A stretch of 34,717 nt of DNA from Alphaproteobacteria bacterium. Its GTDB lineage: Bacteria > Pseudomonadota > Alphaproteobacteria > Rs-D84. Shown one piece after another: positions 31,218 through 34,717 of the stretch (within the stretch, counting starts at the first letter, position 1; each line of letters begins with the position of its first letter). The notes under the pieces are model-generated. The model had not been told where the DNA came from. It did not search any database and saw only the letters and a list, made by a program, of their open reading frames with translations. Made by a program: the position numbers and the translations under genes. The stretch lies in contig JAFQOQ010000032.1 of the NCBI GenBank assembly GCA_017403085.1, forward strand, positions 1 through 34,717, written 5' to 3'.

Positions 31218-33014
31218 ATGTTTCGTAAATTGATAAACAGACGTAAAAATAATAAACAAAAGTCGGTCGGTGTTGATTTTCCGGCGACTGTTTTTGGTTT
31301 TTATTGGTCGGTGGTGCGACGGTTTCCGTTGTTTTATAGTGTTACCAGTATTGCAATAATTCTGACATTTTCATTTGATTATATTGTGTTCCCGTTTGCT
31401 AATAAGTGGGCAGTGGAAATATTTGAAAGTGCGTCCCAGGGGATGTGGAATGAAAAGATAGTATGGATTGCGATTTGGTTTGCTGCAATTTTCCTGATGG
31501 GCAGTGTAAGGCAATATATGAATCTGTATTGGCGACCGATTATTAACAGATATACTGGGTTTGTATTGTATAAGCGTGTGTATAAAAATGATACGGACTT
31601 TTTTATAAATAGGCCGGCAGGTCAGGTGACGAATCAAATTGGAACAATTCGTACAAATCTGAACAAGATGACGCTGGAATATTATACAGATATTATAAAA
31701 TATAGCTTGTCTATGTTGGTTTTGTCGGTTGGTATTTTGTGGCAAAATATGTGGATTGCGTTAATGATTATTGTTGCTGCTGGGGTGCGTACGGGTTGGC
31801 GATTTATATGGCAGCGCAAGATTAACGCACAACAAAAAATCTTGCAAGAGGTCAGTTCTAGAATATCTGGTATGCGGACAGATAGTCTGGGAAATGCGAT
31901 GACTGCTAAGCTGTTTGGGAATGTGGAATATGAAAATAAATATATCTGGAATCAACAGGCAGAACAAATTGAAATAGAGCATAAAATTGGATTCTTGCGC
32001 CGTGTCCAAGATAGGCCTTCTTTGGCATTGTGGTATGCAATTAGTTTTATGTTGGTGCTGATGTGTTGGTATTTTATCAAAAATGGCACAATGGCGTTGG
32101 CAGATGGTATGTTTGTCTTTGTTGCAGGACGCCAAATTACAAGTTCGTTTGATTATCTGGTTTCTGTGTTCGTTGAATACAGTGAAAACAAGGCAAAGTC
32201 TGTGCATGCGTATGATGATATAATTCAGCCGTGTTCGATTGTTGATGCGCCGGGGGCAAAAAAATTAACCAAGGTCAAGGGGCATATTGAATTTGATGAT
32301 GTGTCATTTAACTATGGCAAAAAAGATGTTATTAAACATTTTAATTTGAATGTGCGACCACGTGAAAAGATTGGTATTGTTGGATTGTCGGGGGCGGGTA
32401 AAACAACGCTGGTTAATCTGCTACTGCGTGCGTATGATGTTAATTCTGGTGCGATAAAAATAGACGGGGTGGATATTCGTAATGTAAAGCAGGATTCGCT
32501 GCATAAGAATATTTCATTTGTTCCGCAAGAGGCGGTACTGTTTAATCGGTCGCTGATGGAAAACATTCGCTATGCGCGTCCGAATGCCAGCAGGGCAGAT
32601 GTTATAAATGCCGCGAAACGTGCAAATATTCACGAATTTATTGATGGGTTGCCAGATGGATATGATACGTTGGTTGGTAATCGTGGGATTAAATTGTCTG
32701 GTGGGCAAAGACAACGTATCGCAATTGCGCGCGCGATATTAAAGATGTCGCCGATTTTGATTCTGGACGAGGCAACGTCTGCGCTGGATTCTGAAAATGA
32801 AAGGCTGATACAAAAGTCGTTAAAGACTGTGATGCATGGTAAGACGACCATTGCGATTGCGCATCGTTTATCAACATTACGCAACATGGATACAATTATT
32901 GTTCTGGACAAGGGGCGTATTGTTGAAAGTGGTACGCATGCACAATTACTGCGCGCAGGTGGGGCGTACAAGAAACTGTGGGATATACAAACCGGTGGGT
33001 TTGTTGGTGAATAA
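31218..33014 (+). CDS. ABC exporter half-transporter (MsbA-like fold)
   Basis: This 598-residue protein has a six-helix transmembrane domain (about residues 35-315) and a C-terminal ATPase: Walker A GLSGAGKTT near 390, Q-loop VPQEAVLF, signature LSGGQRQR near 495, Walker B ILILDEATSALD and the switch IAHRLS. This is the layout of type IV exporters that act as dimers on lipids, peptides or drugs. The basic N-terminal 20 residues (RKLINRRKNNKQK) lie in the cytoplasm. It could be the lipid A flippase MsbA or another exporter; the neighbourhood does not decide, so no gene name is given. Ribosome site AAAAGGGGG. Confidence 0.9.
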   Translation: MFRKLINRRKNNKQKSVGVDFPATVFGFYWSVVRRFPLFYSVTSIAIILTFSFDYIVFPFANKWAVEIFESASQGMWNEKIVWIAIWFAAIFLMGSVRQYMNLYWRPIINRYTGFVLYKRVYKNDTDFFINRPAGQVTNQIGTIRTNLNKMTLEYYTDIIKYSLSMLVLSVGILWQNMWIALMIIVAAGVRTGWRFIWQRKINAQQKILQEVSSRISGMRTDSLGNAMTAKLFGNVEYENKYIWNQQAEQIEIEHKIGFLRRVQDRPSLALWYAISFMLVLMCWYFIKNGTMALADGMFVFVAGRQITSSFDYLVSVFVEYSENKAKSVHAYDDIIQPCSIVDAPGAKKLTKVKGHIEFDDVSFNYGKKDVIKHFNLNVRPREKIGIVGLSGAGKTTLVNLLLRAYDVNSGAIKIDGVDIRNVKQDSLHKNISFVPQEAVLFNRSLMENIRYARPNASRADVINAAKRANIHEFIDGLPDGYDTLVGNRGIKLSGGQRQRIAIARAILKMSPILILDEATSALDSENERLIQKSLKTVMHGKTTIAIAHRLSTLRNMDTIIVLDKGRIVESGTHAQLLRAGGAYKKLWDIQTGGFVGE

Positions 33015-33015
33015 A

Positions 33016-33041
33016 AAAACGCCCGGGCGGGGCGTTTTTTA
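33016..33041. terminator. Bidirectional terminator
   Basis: ACGCCC (33019-33024) pairs with GGGCGT (33030-33035), with A and T runs outside. It lies between the convergent exporter and ruvA genes and overlaps the last ruvA codons. Confidence 0.85.
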
Positions 33042-33632
33042 TTTTCCAGAACTAATTTCTTTTAATGCCATCGGGACCAGTTTTGATACGTCGGTGGTTG
33101 GATTTTGATTTACCAATCGTTGTGCCATTTCAATTATGTCCAGACGGCGATAGCCTAATGCTTCTAATGCCATTAGTAAATCGGGCAGGGCAGACGACGC
33201 AGATGTTGTGGCGCCCGCGTCAGGTGTGAATAGTGTTGCGGACACACCGCCGATTTTGCTTTTTAATTCAACAATAATTTTTTCAGCCACTTTTTTGCCA
33301 ACGCCCGGTGCGGTGGCGATTGTCTTGGCGTCGCCGGTTGCGATTGCAGACATCAATACGTCTGTGCTGATTGTGCCCATGATGGCCAATGCAACCTTAG
33401 GTCCGACACCAGATACAGTTGTCAGCATATTGAATAAATCTTGGGCGGCAAGACTGGTAAAGCCAAATAAACGAATAGAATCTTCGCGGACAACGGTTTC
33501 AATCCACAGTTCTACCGTTGATTTGTGGGTTAGGTATTCGGGGGTATAAACCTTGTATCCGACGCCGTGTGTCATTAAAATTACGAAGCCGTCACCAATA
33601 TAATCAACTATGCCTTGCAATTTGCCAATCAT
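33039..33632 (-). CDS. ruvA: Holliday junction DNA helicase subunit RuvA
   Basis: This 197-residue tetrameric protein binds the four-way junction and holds RuvB. It has an N-terminal OB domain starting MIGKLQGIVDYIGDG, tandem helix-hairpin-helix motifs (VSGVGPKVALAI near 75, APGVGKKVAEKII near 108), a flexible Ser/Ala-rich linker and the C-terminal RuvB-binding domain (DLLMALEALGYR). The ribosome site AAGGA is good. ruvB and ruvC, which usually adjoin it, are not in the window, and yebC, also a common neighbour, is present but divergent. Confidence 0.95.
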   Translation of the reverse strand: MIGKLQGIVDYIGDGFVILMTHGVGYKVYTPEYLTHKSTVELWIETVVREDSIRLFGFTSLAAQDLFNMLTTVSGVGPKVALAIMGTISTDVLMSAIATGDAKTIATAPGVGKKVAEKIIVELKSKIGGVSATLFTPDAGATTSASSALPDLLMALEALGYRRLDIIEMAQRLVNQNPTTDVSKLVPMALKEISSGK

Positions 33633-33651
33633 TTGTTATCCTTTTGGGGTA

Positions 33652-33680
33652 ATTTTAATCTAATTAAATAAAAAGGTCAA
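33652..33680 (-). promoter_or_regulatory. ruvA promoter
   Basis: TTGACC (33680-33675) and TAAAAT (33657-33652) are 17 bases apart on the minus strand, 19 bases before the ruvA ATG. The -35 box overlaps the ribosome site of yebC. Confidence 0.65.
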
Positions 33681-33683
33681 ACT

Positions 33684-34400
33684 ATGAGTGGGCACAGCAA
33701 ATGGCATAATATTCAACATAAAAAGGGCGCAGCCGACGCAGCACGCAGCGGATTATTCACAAAATTAGCGCGCGAAATTACAATGGCGGCAAAATTGGGC
33801 GATAAAAATCCAGATAACAATCCACGTTTGCGTCTGGCAATTTTGACTGCGCGCAAGAATTCGATGCCGAATGATAATATTAAACGCGCAATTGAAAAAG
33901 CGTCAGGTGCAAATACAGAAAACTATGAAGCCGTTCGTTATGAAGGCTATGGCCCAGGTGCGGTGCCAGTTATTGTAGAGGCTTTGACCGATAATCCACG
34001 TCGTACAGTGCCAGAAATCCGTAACATATTTGCCAAAAATGGTGGTAATATGGGCGAAGAGGGTTCTGTTGTCTTTATGTTCCAGCGTGCAGGCCAGATT
34101 ATGTATCCGGCATCAATTGGCAAAAGCGAAGATGAAATGATGGAAATTATTATGGAGGCCAATGCCGATAATCTGGAAACTTCTGAAGAAGGCTTTATCA
34201 TCACAACCAAGCCAGAAGATTTTATTACCGTACAAAAATTCTTGGCCGATAAATTGGGCGAACCAGAACAGGCAGAATTAACCTGGTTGCCAAACATGCC
34301 AATGGATTTAGATGACGAAGCCTATGCAAAAATCGAAAAATTGGTTGATGCGCTGGATGCCAATGATGATGTGCAGAAGGTATTCACCGCCGCCGCCTAA
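33684..34400 (+). CDS. yebC: YebC/TACO1 family protein
   Basis: This 238-residue protein is of the YebC family, which is implicated in translation of difficult sequences (TACO1, YebC2) and annotated in older work as a transcriptional regulator. It opens with the hallmark MSGHSKWHNIQHKKGAADA, followed by LAREITMAAKLG and PNDNIKRAIEKASG, and has the conserved EGYGPGAVPVIVE and FAKNGGNMGE segments. Length and sequence are typical. The ribosome site is AAAAGGT. The gene ends at palindromic element copy 3. Confidence 0.96.
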   Translation: MSGHSKWHNIQHKKGAADAARSGLFTKLAREITMAAKLGDKNPDNNPRLRLAILTARKNSMPNDNIKRAIEKASGANTENYEAVRYEGYGPGAVPVIVEALTDNPRRTVPEIRNIFAKNGGNMGEEGSVVFMFQRAGQIMYPASIGKSEDEMMEIIMEANADNLETSEEGFIITTKPEDFITVQKFLADKLGEPEQAELTWLPNMPMDLDDEAYAKIEKLVDALDANDDVQKVFTAAA

Positions 34401-34401
34401 A

Positions 34402-34511
34402 TAAAAATAAATTATAATAATTCATCTACAGCCAAAAACACCGGCTCATGTATGTTTAATACACTACGCCGGTGTTTTTGACTGTATCTAAATCATTCTA
34501 ATTCATTTTAC
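34402..34511. repeat. Stop-codon palindromic element, copy 3
   Basis: It begins 2 bases after the yebC stop. The middle stem is AAAAACACCGG/CCGGTGTTTTT, as in copy 2, and the inner hairpin TGTAT/ATACA is kept. The right outer arm (ATTCTAATTCATTTTA) is slightly diverged. Confidence 0.85.
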
Positions 34512-34544
34512 GCTATGTAGTCTGAATTTCTTTGTAATAATCAC

Positions 34545-34572
34545 TTGATTTTGTTTTCATTTAGTATATAAT
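34545..34572 (+). promoter_or_regulatory. Promoter of the tRNA cluster
   Basis: TTGATT (34545-34550) and a perfect TATAAT (34567-34572) are 16 bases apart, 20 bases before tRNA-Gly. Confidence 0.75.
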
Positions 34573-34592
34573 CACAGGGCTTTGAATTTGTT

Positions 34593-34667
34593 GCGGGCAT
34601 AGTACAAAGGCTAGTATGCAAGCCTTCCAAGCTTGAAATGCGGGTTCGATTCCCGCTGCCCGCACCA
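34593..34667 (+). tRNA. tRNA-Gly (TCC)
   Basis: The acceptor GCGGGCA pairs with TGCCCGC, then A and an encoded CCA. The anticodon stem CAAGC/GCTTG closes the loop CTTCCAA, which gives TCC. The T arm is GCGGG/CCCGC with loop TTCGATT. The total is 75 bases. Confidence 0.95.
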
Positions 34668-34673
34668 AGGATT

Positions 34674-34717
34674 GGGCGTGCGCCGGAGTTGGAGAGCCGG
34701 GGCAGACTGTAAATCTG
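34674..34717 (+). tRNA. tRNA-Tyr (GTA), 5' part, cut by the window end
   Basis: The D arm CCGG..CCGG and the anticodon arm GCAGA-CTGTAAA-TCTG give anticodon GTA. The rest of the gene, including the long variable arm, lies beyond the window. It follows tRNA-Gly by 6 bases, so they are one transcript. Confidence 0.85.

Overview
The window looks like chromosome of a low-GC, Gram-negative bacterium, most likely an uncultured host-associated alphaproteobacterium. Outer-membrane biogenesis genes (a LolC/E permease with LolD, an AsmA-like protein, several lipoproteins) show the envelope type. The class-level assignment is inference from gene content and style, not proven by a marker here. Housekeeping genes (uvrB, tsaE, aspS, ftsQ, ftsA, rpe, mnmE, ruvA, yebC, an exonuclease III gene) make up most of the right three quarters.

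Bases 1-7400 are an accessory region. Identical 47-bp copies of the 3' half of a CAT-anticodon tRNA lie at 198-244 and 7141-7187, and a third 19-bp remnant ends at 7361. They bound a 6.94-kb island whose two ends are also similar outside the tRNA part. The cargo is a tight six-gene minus-strand operon (Nudix hydrolase, dTMP-kinase-like kinase, membrane GT2 glycosyltransferase, SAM methyltransferase, NodB-type deacetylase, unknown protein), a divergent YegD-type Hsp70 and a small excisionase-like HTH protein. No integrase is visible. A 35-bp hairpin/terminator sequence is repeated on both sides of the cargo.

Bases 7400-10150 hold a structured RNA with its own promoter and terminator just ahead of a GT8 glycosyltransferase, then an unrecognised membrane protein and its partner, then an array of a palindromic repeat. 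That palindrome recurs at 25991 and 34402. It always begins at the stop codon of a gene, and its stem changes in a compensatory way between copies.

Bases 10150-20330 are core genes. The most striking points are an FtsA protein fused in frame to a complete ribulose-phosphate 3-epimerase, with the FtsA membrane-targeting helix retained at the junction, and an Asp-specific T-box riboswitch ahead of aspS. The T-box has a very short Stem I with a GAC specifier, a UGGC bulge matching the tRNA-Asp end, and a well-formed antiterminator core.

Bases 20330-27300 are an envelope block: small lipoproteins, a secretin-like lipoprotein, LolC/E-LolD, a membrane-anchored protein with a duplicated two-cysteine module, and two adjacent secreted proteins sharing a cysteine-rich C-terminal domain. 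Bases 27300-34717 carry an acyl-CoA synthetase, exonuclease III, mnmE, an ABC exporter, ruvA, yebC, tRNA-Gly(TCC) and the start of tRNA-Tyr(GTA), which runs off the end.
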